This document shows positions 1-9,889 of a DNA stretch of 40,009 bases, in pieces. A program made the position numbers and the translations under genes. Source of the DNA: an uncultured Bacilli bacterium (GTDB lineage: Bacteria > Bacillota_I > Bacilli_A > RF39 > UBA660); contig CANQYU010000005.1 of NCBI GenBank assembly GCA_947628145.1, positions 1 to 40,009 on the forward strand, read 5' to 3'. How positions within the stretch are numbered: position 1 is the stretch's first letter; every line of letters starts with the position of its first letter. Under the pieces are notes generated by a model. It did not search any database. It was not told where the DNA came from and saw nothing but the letters and a program-made list of their open reading frames with translations.

Positions 1-68
1 ATTTTTTTCAACTCAATTTGTGCCTTTCAGAGGACTGAAAGGACGATAGAAAGGAATGTTAGTTAAAT

Positions 69-1193
69 ATGAAAAAAATATTATTCTTATACGTTGAATA
101 TGGCTCAGGGCATAAATCTATCGCGGAATATACTGCTAAATATATTGCCGAGCATAATCAAGTTGAAATTAAAATATTAGATATGACCGAATATAGTAAT
201 TTTATTGGTAAAATAGGTCATAAATTATATAATTGGGTTTTAATCCACCGTAAAGAACGAATTTTTTCACTTGCTTATGAAATTATGGACCATAAACTAA
301 CAACTGCTTTAAATAGTACTATCTCTAAAAGAAGCTATGATAATCCTAAACTAAGAAAAATCATTTCGGATTTTAATCCTGATATTACTATTTCTACCCA
401 TTTTTTTTGTAGTAATATAATTAGTTATTATAATAAATTAGGTTTAATAAATTCTAAAATATTTACTATTATTACTGATTATCGTAGTCATGAATTATGG
501 ACTAAAAATGCTAAAAACGAAGATGGTTATATAGTCGCCAATGAAATCGTAAAAGAAGAATTAATTAAACGAAAAATAAGTTCTAAAAAAATCTTCCCTT
601 TTGGTCTTCCCTTAAATATTACGGCTTTAGCTAAACTAGACGAAGAAAAAACTATTTATGAACGTTATAATTTAACTAATAAAAAACCAGTCTATCTTTT
701 CTTTGGTGGTAGTTCTTCAGGAAGCATGTATTATTTTAATTATTTTAAAGCTTTATGTAAATTAAATTTACCCATAAATATTATTTTTATATGTGGTAAA
801 AATGCTAAATTAAAAGAAAAAAGTACTGAATATGTAATTGAAAATAATCTCAAAAATGTTAAAGTATTAGGCTATTCTACCGATGTTTTAAATATCATGA
901 AAATTAGTAATTTAGTTATAACTAAACCAGGGGGAGCTACTTTAACTGAATGTTTAGAAATGAAAGTTCCTATGCTTTTAGTCCCTGGGGTTGGTGGTCA
1001 AGAAAAATATAATGCTCGCTTTATTTCTAAAAGAAAATATGGTCTTAAAGTAAGAGGTACTTATTCATTTAAAAAAACTTTAAAAAAGCTTAATAATAAC
1101 CCCGAAATAATCGAAAATATGCATTCTAAATTAAATAAACTAGATAATAATAAAGCCGTGGAAAAAATAAATAATTTAATAAATAAAATTTAA
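69..1193 (+). CDS. GT28-like glycosyltransferase (MGDG synthase / processive diacylglycerol glucosyltransferase-like)
   Basis: N-terminus KKILFLYVEYGSGHKSIAE and C-terminal KPGGATLTECLEMKVPMLLVPGVGGQEKYNARF, typical of MGDG synthase/UgtP-type GT28 enzymes. Confidence 0.75.
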   Translation: MKKILFLYVEYGSGHKSIAEYTAKYIAEHNQVEIKILDMTEYSNFIGKIGHKLYNWVLIHRKERIFSLAYEIMDHKLTTALNSTISKRSYDNPKLRKIISDFNPDITISTHFFCSNIISYYNKLGLINSKIFTIITDYRSHELWTKNAKNEDGYIVANEIVKEELIKRKISSKKIFPFGLPLNITALAKLDEEKTIYERYNLTNKKPVYLFFGGSSSGSMYYFNYFKALCKLNLPINIIFICGKNAKLKEKSTEYVIENNLKNVKVLGYSTDVLNIMKISNLVITKPGGATLTECLEMKVPMLLVPGVGGQEKYNARFISKRKYGLKVRGTYSFKKTLKKLNNNPEIIENMHSKLNKLDNNKAVEKINNLINKI

Positions 1194-1232
1194 AAAAAGT
1201 TCACTTAATTGGAACTTTTATTTTTTTATATA
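1194..1232 (+). terminator. Intrinsic terminator after the glycosyltransferase, between convergent genes
   Basis: AAAAGTTC-acttaatt-GGAACTTTT followed by a T-rich run. Confidence 0.7.
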
Positions 1233-1781
1233 ACTATTATAAATATTTTGGTAATCTTCTTTATCTATAATCTCGCGAGCTAAAATGGTTTTAGCTAAAT
1301 CTAAATCTACCCAAGTTAAAGAATTATCTCTAATTCTATTTAATTTTGCTTCTAATTTTCTTTTTTGTTTTTCTAATTGGGCAAGCTCATATAAAGTTTC
1401 TAATTGGGCTTTTTCGTCAACTATTGTAAATTCTCTTACTGGTTCTTCTTCTTGAGCTTTCGCTTTTAACTGTAATACCGCTTCATTTACTACTTTTAAA
1501 AATTTAACGGGAAAATAACTCACATATTTTCTTAAATCTTTGAAATCAACCTCCGGTTTTAGCCGATATATTAATTCTTTATTTACATATATTTCATCAA
1601 AATATTTAGCTAAATTTTCCTTTTCTTCCGCATTAAACCAACCATCTACGAAATCAAAATGGGCATGTAAATAATTAGAAAATATTTCGTATTCTCCAAT
1701 TGTCATATATCTTCTTTGGTTATAATAATTTAAAGTTAATATTCCTAAGGCTAATTTTTCTGTTCTTGATATTTCTAACAT
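1218..1781 (-). CDS. Conserved hypothetical protein, C-terminal coiled coil
   Basis: 187-aa ORF with upstream GGAGG-like RBS; no recognised domain. Confidence 0.65.
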   Translation of the reverse strand: MLEISRTEKLALGILTLNYYNQRRYMTIGEYEIFSNYLHAHFDFVDGWFNAEEKENLAKYFDEIYVNKELIYRLKPEVDFKDLRKYVSYFPVKFLKVVNEAVLQLKAKAQEEEPVREFTIVDEKAQLETLYELAQLEKQKRKLEAKLNRIRDNSLTWVDLDLAKTILAREIIDKEDYQNIYNSYIKK

Positions 1782-1807
1782 TTTTTTACCTCCTAAAAAA
1801 AACTTGG

Positions 1808-3976
1808 TTAATCAAGTTTTTTCTCTTTCTTTGAACTTTCTTTTTCTGGTTTAGGTAAAGCTTGTTTTCTTGATAAATTTAATCGTCCACGATTATCATA
1901 ACCTAAAGCTTTAACCATTATTTTATCGCCTACCCTGACTATATCACGTGGTTTTTGAACTCGTTTATAATCAAGTTCTGATACATGTACTAAGCCCTCA
2001 CATCCTGGCCATAATTCGACAAAGCAGCCAAAATCTTCAACTTTTACAACTTTTCCTGTATATATTGCATCAACTTCAACTTCTTTAACAATTTCTTCAA
2101 TCATTTTTCTTGTTTTCGCAATAATCTCAGCATTTTGGTGATAAATAATTACTCTTCCATCATCTTCTAAATCAACTTTAACTGCTTCTTTATCATTAAC
2201 TGTTTTGACATTACTAGCTTCTAAGATAATTTTGGTAATCATTTCTCCACCCCGACCAATAACATCTTTAATCTTATCTGGATTAATTTTAAAGGTATCA
2301 ATTTTTGGTGCATATTTACTTAAACTCTTTCGTGGCTCAGGAATACATTTAGCCATGACATCTAGTATTTCTAATCTAGCTTTTTTAGCTTGGGCTAAAG
2401 CTTCTTTTAAAATCTTTTCTGTAACCCCTTTAATTTTAATATCCATTTGTAAAGCACAAATACCTTTTTTAGTCCCTGCGACTTTAAAATCCATATCTCC
2501 CATATGGTCTTCAAGCCCTTGAATATCTGTTAAAATAGTATATTTCTTCTTATCTTCAGCTTGAATAAGTCCCATCGCTATTCCGGCGACTGGAGCTTTA
2601 ATTGGAACTCCGGCGGCCATTAAAGATAAACAACCAGCACAAATTGTGGCTTGACTACTAGAACCATTACTTTCTAATATTTCACTAACTACTCTTATTG
2701 TATAAGGGAATTCTTCTTCAGATGGAATAACTTGAGCTAAAGCTCTTTCCCCTAAAGCTCCATGGCCTATTTCTCTTCTTCCTGGTGCCCCATATCTTCC
2801 TGTTTCACCTACGGAGAAAGCTGGAAAATTATAGTGAAGCATAAATCTTTTCGAATCTTCTAATCCTAAACCGTCTAATATTTGATGTTCGCCAATTGCC
2901 CCTAAAGTTGTCGTCGCCAGTGATTGTGTTTCCCCTCTTGTAAATACCGCGGAACCATGAGTTCTTGGTAATAAATCTATTTCACAAGAAAGAGGTCTAA
3001 TCTCATCCATTGCTCGTCCATCCGGTCTAATTTTTTTATCTGTAATTAATCTTCGTACCTCTTGAGCTTCAATTAAATTAACAATTTTTTCCACTTGTTT
3101 AATTTTATCTTCCACATCTTCATCCTCGGCATAAACCTCCGTAAAGTTTTCAATTGTTCTCGCTTTAACCTCATCTATGGCCGCATATTTTTCTAACTTA
3201 TCTTTAATTTGAATAGCTTTAAGCATATCTTTAGTCGCATATTCTTCCACGGCTTCTTTAATTTCGGGCGTTAATTCCGCTTTAGCTAATTCAATTTTTG
3301 GCACTCCAATTTCGTCAATAATTTGTTGTTCAAATTCACATAATTTTTTTAAATTCTCATGCCCAAACATTAAAGCTTCTAACATTTCTTTTTCGCTTAA
3401 TTCTTGAGCGCCCGCTTCGACCATACATATTGCATCTTTAGTCCCAGCGACTGTTAAATTTAAAGAACTCTCTTCACTTTGAGCTGTTGTCGGGTTAATA
3501 ACTAATTCTTTACCAACTTTTCCGACCACTACTCCGGCGACTGGTCCATCAAAAGGAATTTTAGATATTCCTAAACATAAACTTGTTCCAAATAAAGCTG
3601 CCATTTCGGGACTATTATCTGGGTCCACAGATAAAACGGTATTAACTACTTGAATTTCTTGTCTTAAATTTTCGTCAAACATTGGTCTAATTGGTCTATC
3701 AATTAATCTTGCTGCTAGGGTTGCCGCATCACTAGGTCTACCCTCTCTTTTAATAAAACCACCGGGAATTTTACCTACGGAATATAGTTTTTCTTGATAT
3801 AAAACTTGTAAAGGGAAGAAATCTTGTCCCACTACCTCTTTACCCATAACTACTACTGATAAAACCACTGTATCTCCATATCTAACCAGTACTGCTCCAT
3901 CCGTTTGTTTAGCTAATTCTCCGGTTTCAACAATTAAATCTCGACCTAAAAAATCTAATTTAAATACTTTTTTCAA
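1808..3976 (-). CDS. pnp: Polyribonucleotide nucleotidyltransferase
   Basis: Two RNase PH domains, KH ([18 protein letters not shown]) and S1 ([30 protein letters not shown]). Confidence 0.97.
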   Translation of the reverse strand: MKKVFKLDFLGRDLIVETGELAKQTDGAVLVRYGDTVVLSVVVMGKEVVGQDFFPLQVLYQEKLYSVGKIPGGFIKREGRPSDAATLAARLIDRPIRPMFDENLRQEIQVVNTVLSVDPDNSPEMAALFGTSLCLGISKIPFDGPVAGVVVGKVGKELVINPTTAQSEESSLNLTVAGTKDAICMVEAGAQELSEKEMLEALMFGHENLKKLCEFEQQIIDEIGVPKIELAKAELTPEIKEAVEEYATKDMLKAIQIKDKLEKYAAIDEVKARTIENFTEVYAEDEDVEDKIKQVEKIVNLIEAQEVRRLITDKKIRPDGRAMDEIRPLSCEIDLLPRTHGSAVFTRGETQSLATTTLGAIGEHQILDGLGLEDSKRFMLHYNFPAFSVGETGRYGAPGRREIGHGALGERALAQVIPSEEEFPYTIRVVSEILESNGSSSQATICAGCLSLMAAGVPIKAPVAGIAMGLIQAEDKKKYTILTDIQGLEDHMGDMDFKVAGTKKGICALQMDIKIKGVTEKILKEALAQAKKARLEILDVMAKCIPEPRKSLSKYAPKIDTFKINPDKIKDVIGRGGEMITKIILEASNVKTVNDKEAVKVDLEDDGRVIIYHQNAEIIAKTRKMIEEIVKEVEVDAIYTGKVVKVEDFGCFVELWPGCEGLVHVSELDYKRVQKPRDIVRVGDKIMVKALGYDNRGRLNLSRKQALPKPEKESSKKEKKLD

Positions 3977-4020
3977 ACTTTAACCTTCTTCCTAAAAAAA
4001 GACACTAAAAATTTTAGTGC

Positions 4021-4290
4021 CTACTTTCTTAAATTTAATTTACTTATTACATTTCTATAACTAACAACATCATTATCTTTTAAATATGTAAGTAATTTTC
4101 TTCTTTTACCGACTTTCATTAAAAGTCCTCTGTTAGAATGATAATCATGTTTATGAACTTTTAAATGTTCTGTTAAATCATTAATTTCTTGAGTTAAAAT
4201 TGCAATTTGAACTTCTGTTGAACCACAATCTTTCTCATTTTTACCAAATTCTTTAATTAATTTAGCCTTTGTCTCTTTAGAAACTGCCAT
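4021..4290 (-). CDS. rpsO: 30S ribosomal protein S15
   Basis: 89 aa; [48 protein letters not shown]. Confidence 0.97.
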   Translation of the reverse strand: MAVSKETKAKLIKEFGKNEKDCGSTEVQIAILTQEINDLTEHLKVHKHDYHSNRGLLMKVGKRRKLLTYLKDNDVVSYRNVISKLNLRK

Positions 4291-4416
4291 AAACTTGTCC
4301 TCCTTCTTTTATAATCGGTTTAAACTAAGTAATAATTTAAGGAGTAAATTAAAACTTGGAATAAACTTCAATAACATTATATTATAATAATTCTAAAAAA
4401 GCAACAAAAATATTTT

Positions 4417-5406
4417 TTAACTTTTAAGCATTAATGTTTTAACATTAAGCTTCTCTCTTTTAAAAGTTTTTAATATTCCTTTTATATATTCATTTGAATT
4501 ATTTTCTATTTCTTCTAAAAAAGCTGGTTTCACTACTAAATAAATATGTTTAACTAAATTATCTTTAACCTCACTTATTACTACAAAATTAGCATCTTTA
4601 ACTTTAATCTCCGAACTAGTTAAATATAAAGAATTTTGTGGCTCTAATTCATGTACTCCATCACTCATTATTCCATCCGAACTAATTGTAAAATAATCTC
4701 TCCCCATATCCATATTTTGTAAATAATCCCCCTCTGGTTCACAAGTAATTAAAGTAACATTGGCTACTTGAGTACTTAAAAAATATATCAAATTATTAAA
4801 AATATTTTTTCTTTCCTCTTTAATCCTAATTATATCCATTTCTTCTTTTTTAGGTAATAACTCTGTTTTTAATCTAAAATCTTTAGTACAAATAATCCTT
4901 TTATTAAAACTATTATTTCTCTTTTTTAAATCTCTTTGTTCTATAATAAAAGGTTTTAATCCTTTAATAACTACTCTAGCTATTCCATTAGTTTTAAAAT
5001 CATAATATCTTTCTGGAATACATTCATTAACTAAATAAACTTTTCTAAATTTATCAAAAGAATAATATTCTTCAATAACTACATTATTATCTAAAATAAA
5101 TCCTATATCTGTTACTCCATATTGCGCTTTTAAACTATTTATTTCTTCTAAAACTTGAGTATAATTATAAAATTCACTTAAACTTTCTAATAATTTTAAA
5201 GCTTCGTCAAAATTATTTATTTTTAATTTTACTAATAAATTAATTAAAAACATTTCATAACCCAAACTAACTAATTTCTTATCTTTAAGTGCTTTTATCG
5301 CTATAATTGTTTTTCTAACCACATCTTGAGACTGTGTTCTTAAATCACTCAAACCTTTAAAAAAGCTCTCCCAATCTTCCAGCTTTCTTACTATTAATTG
5401 CTCCAT
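4417..5406 (-). CDS. Conserved hypothetical protein
   Basis: Intact 329-aa ORF; no recognised family. Confidence 0.65.
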   Translation of the reverse strand: MEQLIVRKLEDWESFFKGLSDLRTQSQDVVRKTIIAIKALKDKKLVSLGYEMFLINLLVKLKINNFDEALKLLESLSEFYNYTQVLEEINSLKAQYGVTDIGFILDNNVVIEEYYSFDKFRKVYLVNECIPERYYDFKTNGIARVVIKGLKPFIIEQRDLKKRNNSFNKRIICTKDFRLKTELLPKKEEMDIIRIKEERKNIFNNLIYFLSTQVANVTLITCEPEGDYLQNMDMGRDYFTISSDGIMSDGVHELEPQNSLYLTSSEIKVKDANFVVISEVKDNLVKHIYLVVKPAFLEEIENNSNEYIKGILKTFKREKLNVKTLMLKS

Positions 5407-5423
5407 AAAACCCCCACCCTAAA

Positions 5424-5669
5424 TTAATCTTTTACACTTTTAATATTCTCTAGCTGAAACCTATATTCTTGTTCTATATCTGGATATTTAACTTTATCAA
5501 CTTTTTCTAAAAACATTGTTTTCGGTCTAGCATATAACTTGTTATCTCCATATAATGCTCGATATATCACTAATTCTTCATTTGTCTCCGAATGAATAGC
5601 TACATCCAAAACTAAATAATAATCGCCCTTAAAATGTTTATATATTCCATTTTTGATAATATCTCGCAT
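5424..5669 (-). CDS. DUF1653-like small protein
   Basis: IIKNGIYKHFKGDYYLVLDVAIHSETNEELVIYRALYGDNKLYARPKTMFLEKV matches the DUF1653 pattern. Confidence 0.8.
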   Translation of the reverse strand: MRDIIKNGIYKHFKGDYYLVLDVAIHSETNEELVIYRALYGDNKLYARPKTMFLEKVDKVKYPDIEQEYRFQLENIKSVKD

Positions 5670-5755
5670 AAAGTTTCACCTCAAAAATTATTCTAACACA
5701 AATTAATCCATTTTAAAACTCCTTTACGGAGTTTTATGTCAAGTATTAGAAACTA

Positions 5756-6373
5756 TTAATCTTGAGTTATATTTACAAATCTAATTGTTTTAATACTTTG
5801 AGTAGTCATGGGCATATCATATTCATCCGTGGCTACTTTAGAAATCTCTTCTACTACCTCATATCCGGCAATTACTTGTCCAAAAGCCGCATATTGCCCA
5901 TCTAAATAACTTAAACTATCACTATCATTAACGCAAATAAAGAATTGACTACTGCCACTATCCATATCTTGAGCTCGAGCCATCGAAACTACCCCTATAT
6001 CATGTTTTAAATTATTTTCCACTCCATTACTTGCAAATTCCCCTTTGATATTTGCTACATTCTCTAAAGCACCATCTTTATTAAAGCCACCCGTTTGAAC
6101 CATGAAATCTTTAATTACTCGGTGGAATATTGTTCCATCATAATATTTTTCTTTAACTAAATTTTTAAAGTTTTCCACTGTAATTGGCGCATCTTCCGGT
6201 TTTAATTCTATTAAAATAACTTTATCTTTATTAGTAACAATTTTCACATAATTAGTTACATCTTCTGTTTCTTCATATTTAATATCTTGAATTGTTCCCA
6301 TACTCATATCTTTTTTACCACATCCTCCTAATATTAATAACATCATAATTAATACTAAATATATTTTTTTCAC
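5756..6373 (-). CDS. Cyclophilin-type peptidyl-prolyl isomerase, lipoprotein
   Basis: Lipobox LLILGGC; FHRVIKDFMVQTGG, SGSSQFFICVND, LDGQYAAFGQVIAGYEVVEEI. Confidence 0.92.
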   Translation of the reverse strand: MKKIYLVLIMMLLILGGCGKKDMSMGTIQDIKYEETEDVTNYVKIVTNKDKVILIELKPEDAPITVENFKNLVKEKYYDGTIFHRVIKDFMVQTGGFNKDGALENVANIKGEFASNGVENNLKHDIGVVSMARAQDMDSGSSQFFICVNDSDSLSYLDGQYAAFGQVIAGYEVVEEISKVATDEYDMPMTTQSIKTIRFVNITQD

Positions 6374-6416
6374 TTTATATCACCTATCTTATTTTAACAT
6401 AGGTTATAAAATATTT

Positions 6417-6881
6417 CTATCTATTAAGTATAAATATTGCTAAATTTAAATAAGTCGCAAAAAGTACCCAAACCAAATATAGTATTTGTAAATAACCACT
6501 AACTTTATTATTTTTAATAAAACATCTAATCATTAATATTACTAATATATCTAATAAAATTATCCATAAAAAAGCCATAAATCTTAATTTTAAACTAAAA
6601 AAAATTATTGACCATAATAAGTTAACTATTAATTGTGTATAATATATTTTTTGACAATTACTATCTAAATTATTTTCTTTTAATATTCCATAACTAATAC
6701 CCATTAAAATATATAAAATACTCCAAACTATTGGAAATATTATTCCTGGTGGTGATAGTATTGGTTTAATTAATGTATTATAATCCATACTCTTAGCTGT
6801 AATTAAACCAACAAGTGTTCCTAAAATTAACGGAACTAAAATACTTTTTAAATAAATCTTATATTTCATATCTTCCCCCAC
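6417..6881 (-). CDS. TspO/MBR family protein
   Basis: Five hydrophobic segments; ILSPPGIIFPIVWSILYILMGISYG is a TspO signature; probable start at the internal MKYKIY. Confidence 0.85.
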   Translation of the reverse strand: MGEDMKYKIYLKSILVPLILGTLVGLITAKSMDYNTLIKPILSPPGIIFPIVWSILYILMGISYGILKENNLDSNCQKIYYTQLIVNLLWSIIFFSLKLRFMAFLWIILLDILVILMIRCFIKNNKVSGYLQILYLVWVLFATYLNLAIFILNR

Positions 6882-6933
6882 TAAAAGATATGAAAATACT
6901 CATGTTATAATTCATAATTTTATTTTAATATAA

Positions 6934-7053
6934 AAAAAACATCTGATTTCAGAAAGGAGGGATAAAAAAAGAACTTTTATTATAAAAGTCCTTAGGCTTA
7001 TTGTTATCATTTTATTACTCCTTACCTTATTGGTAATAGCAATAAAAATATGA
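6934..7053 (+). other. Uncalled short hydrophobic peptide frame, type-I-toxin (Hol_Tox)-like, start codon degenerate
   Basis: In-frame ...HLISERRDKKRTFIIKVLRLIVIILLLLTLLVIAIKI* after AAAGGAGG; extended -10 TGTTATAAT at 6902-6910; followed by GACACTC/GAGTGTC and GAGGCGACATT/AATGTTCCTC inverted repeats. Confidence 0.35.
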
Positions 7054-7300
7054 CACTCAATCAATCTGCATTGACCGAGTGTCGAAACTAAATCTTTAGA
7101 GGCGACATTCACTTGCCTAAAATGTTCCTCTCTTTTTATTATAATTCTACTATTATTCTTTATAGTAATTATATTACTATTTAAATAATAAAAGCATCTG
7201 ATTTCAACAACAGTTGATTTCAGATGCAAACCCTCAAGGGGATAGCATCTGATTACCACCATCAAATGTATCCTTTTTTATTTTATGCAAGTTCCCTTGA
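6962..7300 (-). ncRNA. Candidate structured transcript (promoter to terminator), antisense to the peptide frame
   Basis: Minus-strand promoter TTGATA (7331-7336), 17-bp spacer, TATTAT (7308-7313); several hairpins; ends in GGACTTTTATAATAAAAGTTC-TTTTTTT. Confidence 0.4.
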
Positions 7301-7472
7301 CATATTCATAATATCATAAAAGCAAAGTTTTATCAAGGGTTAATCTTAGATAAAGCTTTTTATCTAAAGGAGTAAATAATTTTTCACACATAAATCACAC
7401 ATAATAGCCTATTTTTATAATAAATTACCATAATATAAAAATGAAAATTTCCCTAATTTAAGCCAAAAAAAA

Positions 7473-7548
7473 TGGTGCTGAAAACAAGAATCGAACTTGC
7501 GACCTACGCATTACGAGTGCGTTGCTCTACCTACTGAGCTATTTCAGC
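7473..7548 (-). tRNA. tRNA-Thr (anticodon CGT)
   Basis: Reverse complement GCTGAAATAGCTCAGTAGGTAGAGCAACGCACTCGTAATGCGTAGGTCGCAAGTTCGATTCTTGTTTTCAGCACCA; cloverleaf, anticodon loop CTCGTAA, encoded CCA. Confidence 0.95.
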
Positions 7549-7604
7549 AACAAAAATATTATATCACATAAAACCAAAAGAAAAAATACTTTCTTTTAAG
7601 TATT

Positions 7605-8246
7605 TTATTGCATTGCCATTCGCATTTTTTCTAAACTTTTCTTTTCATACCGGGAGACCATAACTTGAGTCATATTAAGTTTTCTAGCTACCTCTGACTG
7701 GGTTAAATCCTCGTAGTAGCGGGACTTTATAATTTCTTTTTCATTAGCATTTAATACTTTAAAACTATCGTCTAAAGCAATTTTTAAATCAATATTAACC
7801 TCTTTCGTATCAGGAATTACCTCGTGTAAATTAAGCTCATTTGCTTCGTCATCTAAACTCATTATCGTTTGAGCACTAAGCATGGCATCACTTACAACAT
7901 TAACATCTAATTCTAAATATAAAGCCACCTCTTCTGTCGTCGGAACTCTACCCATTTTTTGAGCTAAACTATATCTCGTTTTTTCCACTAATTTATATAT
8001 TTTTAATAAATCTTTACTTATTTTTATATTTCTTGATGCTTTAACTAAATTATACATTTCTCCATAAATATAATAATAAGCATAAGTACTAAAACTAGTA
8101 TTATCCTGAGCTTTAAAATTTTGGTAAGCTTTAAGTAAACCTATAACTCCCACTTGAATTAAATCTTCTTTTTCCGTATTGTAAAATTTGCTTGCAATTT
8201 TTTTAATTAACCCCATATGTAACGCGACAAGTTCATTAGTATTCAT
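7605..8246 (-). CDS. Sigma-70 family factor, SigF/SigB-like
   Basis: Region 2 KEDLIQVGVIGLLKAYQNF...STYAYYYIYGEM, region 4 LTQSEVARKLNMTQVMVSRYEKKSLEKMR. Confidence 0.88.
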   Translation of the reverse strand: MNTNELVALHMGLIKKIASKFYNTEKEDLIQVGVIGLLKAYQNFKAQDNTSFSTYAYYYIYGEMYNLVKASRNIKISKDLLKIYKLVEKTRYSLAQKMGRVPTTEEVALYLELDVNVVSDAMLSAQTIMSLDDEANELNLHEVIPDTKEVNIDLKIALDDSFKVLNANEKEIIKSRYYEDLTQSEVARKLNMTQVMVSRYEKKSLEKMRMAMQ

Positions 8247-8578
8247 TAGATATTAATTAACCTATTAGCCGCTAGTTCATTAGAAGCAATATTAATTCTT
8301 AATCTTTTCATTTTTATTCTTAAATCGTCACTTACCTCACATAAGCAAATTTTACCTTTATTAGTTCTAATTGCGCATTTCGTATTAAGTAAAGCATCTA
8401 AACCTGCTTCGTCAATATCTTTAAGCTCAAATAAATTAAAAACTAAATATTTAACTTTATGTTTTAGAACTGTTGGTACAATATAATTATTTATTTTATA
8501 ACATACCTTTCTTTCTAGTACTCCTTTAAGTCTTACATATAATATTCCCTTTTCATATTCCATTTCTACTTTTAACAT
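8246..8578 (-). CDS. STAS-domain anti-anti-sigma-like protein (SpoIIAA-like)
   Basis: STAS pattern VKYLVFNLFELKDIDEAGLDALLNTKCAIRTNKGKICLCEVSDDLR; TAATG stop/start overlap with the sigma gene. Confidence 0.75.
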   Translation of the reverse strand: MLKVEMEYEKGILYVRLKGVLERKVCYKINNYIVPTVLKHKVKYLVFNLFELKDIDEAGLDALLNTKCAIRTNKGKICLCEVSDDLRIKMKRLRINIASNELAANRLINI

Positions 8579-8709
8579 AATATCACCTTTGCTACTTTAA
8601 TATAGAGCAATTTAAAAACTTTTTAAACACGTTCGACAAAGGTTACCAAAAGTTATCAAAATATTCTTTAAAAAAAATGTAAATAGCCATTAAAAAAAGC
8701 ACTAAGTGC

Positions 8710-8925
8710 TTATTTAACAAATGGTACTAAAGCCATAAATCTTGCATATTTAACTTGTTCAGCGATATGTCTTTGATGTTTAGCACAAGCGCCAGTCATT
8801 CTTCTTGGCATGATTTTTCCTTTATCATTAATATATTTATTAATAATCATAACATCTTTATAATCAACACTTTTTCCAGCACACATTTGACATATTTTTT
8901 TCTTTTTCCGATAAAATTCTGCCAT
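8710..8925 (-). CDS. rpsR: 30S ribosomal protein S18
   Basis: INDKGKIMPRRMTGACAKHQRHIAEQVKYARFMALVPFVK. Confidence 0.95.
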   Translation of the reverse strand: MAEFYRKKKKICQMCAGKSVDYKDVMIINKYINDKGKIMPRRMTGACAKHQRHIAEQVKYARFMALVPFVK

Positions 8926-8940
8926 TATTATTCCTCCTTT

Positions 8941-9426
8941 TTAAAATGGTAAGTCATCATCACTTAAAGTAATTTCTTCACCAAAGTCTTTAAATGGGTC
9001 TTCTGATAAATCTGTCGTCGGCATATTTTGGATATTTTGATTTCCATAAGGTTCACTATATCCCGTTCCCCCGACTGGTTCTACTCTATTATTATCTGCC
9101 CCATTTGTATCTCTGGTTCCTAGGAAAGTAATATTATCGCACATAACCTCGGTAACATAACGTTTTGAACCATCTTGTGCTTGATAATTTCTTATTTGTA
9201 TTCTTCCTTCAACAGCAATTTGACTTCCTTTATGACAATATCTTGCTAAATTTTCTGCTTGTCTTCTCCAAACTACACAATTGATAAAATCTGTCTCTGG
9301 ATTTCCTCCTTGTGGAGTAAAAGGTCTTGAAACCGCGATAGAAAATGTCGCTACACTTACATTAGATGGTGTAGTTCTAAGTTCTGGGTCTCTTGCCAGT
9401 CTTCCAATCAAAATTACTTTATTCAT
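8941..9426 (-). CDS. ssb: Single-stranded DNA-binding protein
   Basis: MNKVILIGRLARDPELRTTPSNVSVATFSIAVSR and acidic C-terminal tail DDDLPF. Confidence 0.96.
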   Translation of the reverse strand: MNKVILIGRLARDPELRTTPSNVSVATFSIAVSRPFTPQGGNPETDFINCVVWRRQAENLARYCHKGSQIAVEGRIQIRNYQAQDGSKRYVTEVMCDNITFLGTRDTNGADNNRVEPVGGTGYSEPYGNQNIQNMPTTDLSEDPFKDFGEEITLSDDDLPF

Positions 9427-9429
9427 ATT

Positions 9430-9720
9430 CTACTCCTCATCTAATTTAATAATTAAATGTCTTAAAATTGTTTCTGAAAGTTGAGCTTTACGGTCAAACT
9501 CTCCAATAACCTCTTTACTAGCTTCTACTTTTAAAACTACATAAAAGCCATTAAGTTCTTTTTTAATTGGATAAGCTAATTTTCTTTCGCCCATTTCTTT
9601 TGTCTCCACTACTTTTCCTTTACCATCAGTAATGATTTTTTTCATTGCTTCAATAGTACTTTTAATTTTTTCTTCTTCCATCGTAGTTTTAACAATGAAC
9701 ATAATTTCATAATTAGTCAT
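9430..9720 (-). CDS. rpsF: 30S ribosomal protein S6
   Basis: MTNYEIMFIVKTTMEEEKIKSTIEAMK..GERKLAYPIKKELNGFYVVLKVEA; first gene of rpsF-ssb-rpsR. Confidence 0.95.
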   Translation of the reverse strand: MTNYEIMFIVKTTMEEEKIKSTIEAMKKIITDGKGKVVETKEMGERKLAYPIKKELNGFYVVLKVEASKEVIGEFDRKAQLSETILRHLIIKLDEE

Positions 9721-9725
9721 ATTTC

Positions 9726-9787
9726 CACCTCCTTATGGTCTATTGGCTTATAGTCTCGCTATAAGCAAGGAGTAATTTAATACTCGG
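9726..9787 (-). promoter_or_regulatory. Candidate rpsF leader (RBS-sequestering structure)
   Basis: Hairpin GCTTATAG-CGAGA-CTATAAGC; CTCCTT (9767-9772) complementary to the AAGGAG of the RBS. Confidence 0.4.
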
Positions 9788-9889
9788 GTATATTATAACT
9801 TAAAAAAAGTATTTTGTAAATAATAAATTACTCTTAAAAATATATGTCTCTTTAAAAATATTTAAGCATGAAAAAAGCTCATAATGAGC

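Noticed and set aside
2205-2522. Antisense ORF inside pnp, and similar ORFs at 8755, 9281, 17756, 22949, 24274, 26543, 27279, 28162, 30975, 31744, 37299, 37827
   Set aside because: Overlap well-supported genes on the other strand or have no RBS/family support.
6912-7265. 117-aa minus-strand ORF
   Set aside because: Runs through several hairpins and repeated motifs with a composition unlike a protein; better explained as structured/non-coding RNA, although its last 32 aa have an RBS-like AAGGAG.
8600-8700. Possible DnaA-box/origin-like motifs upstream of the STAS gene
   Set aside because: Only weak, isolated TTATC-like matches with no dnaA/dnaN context.
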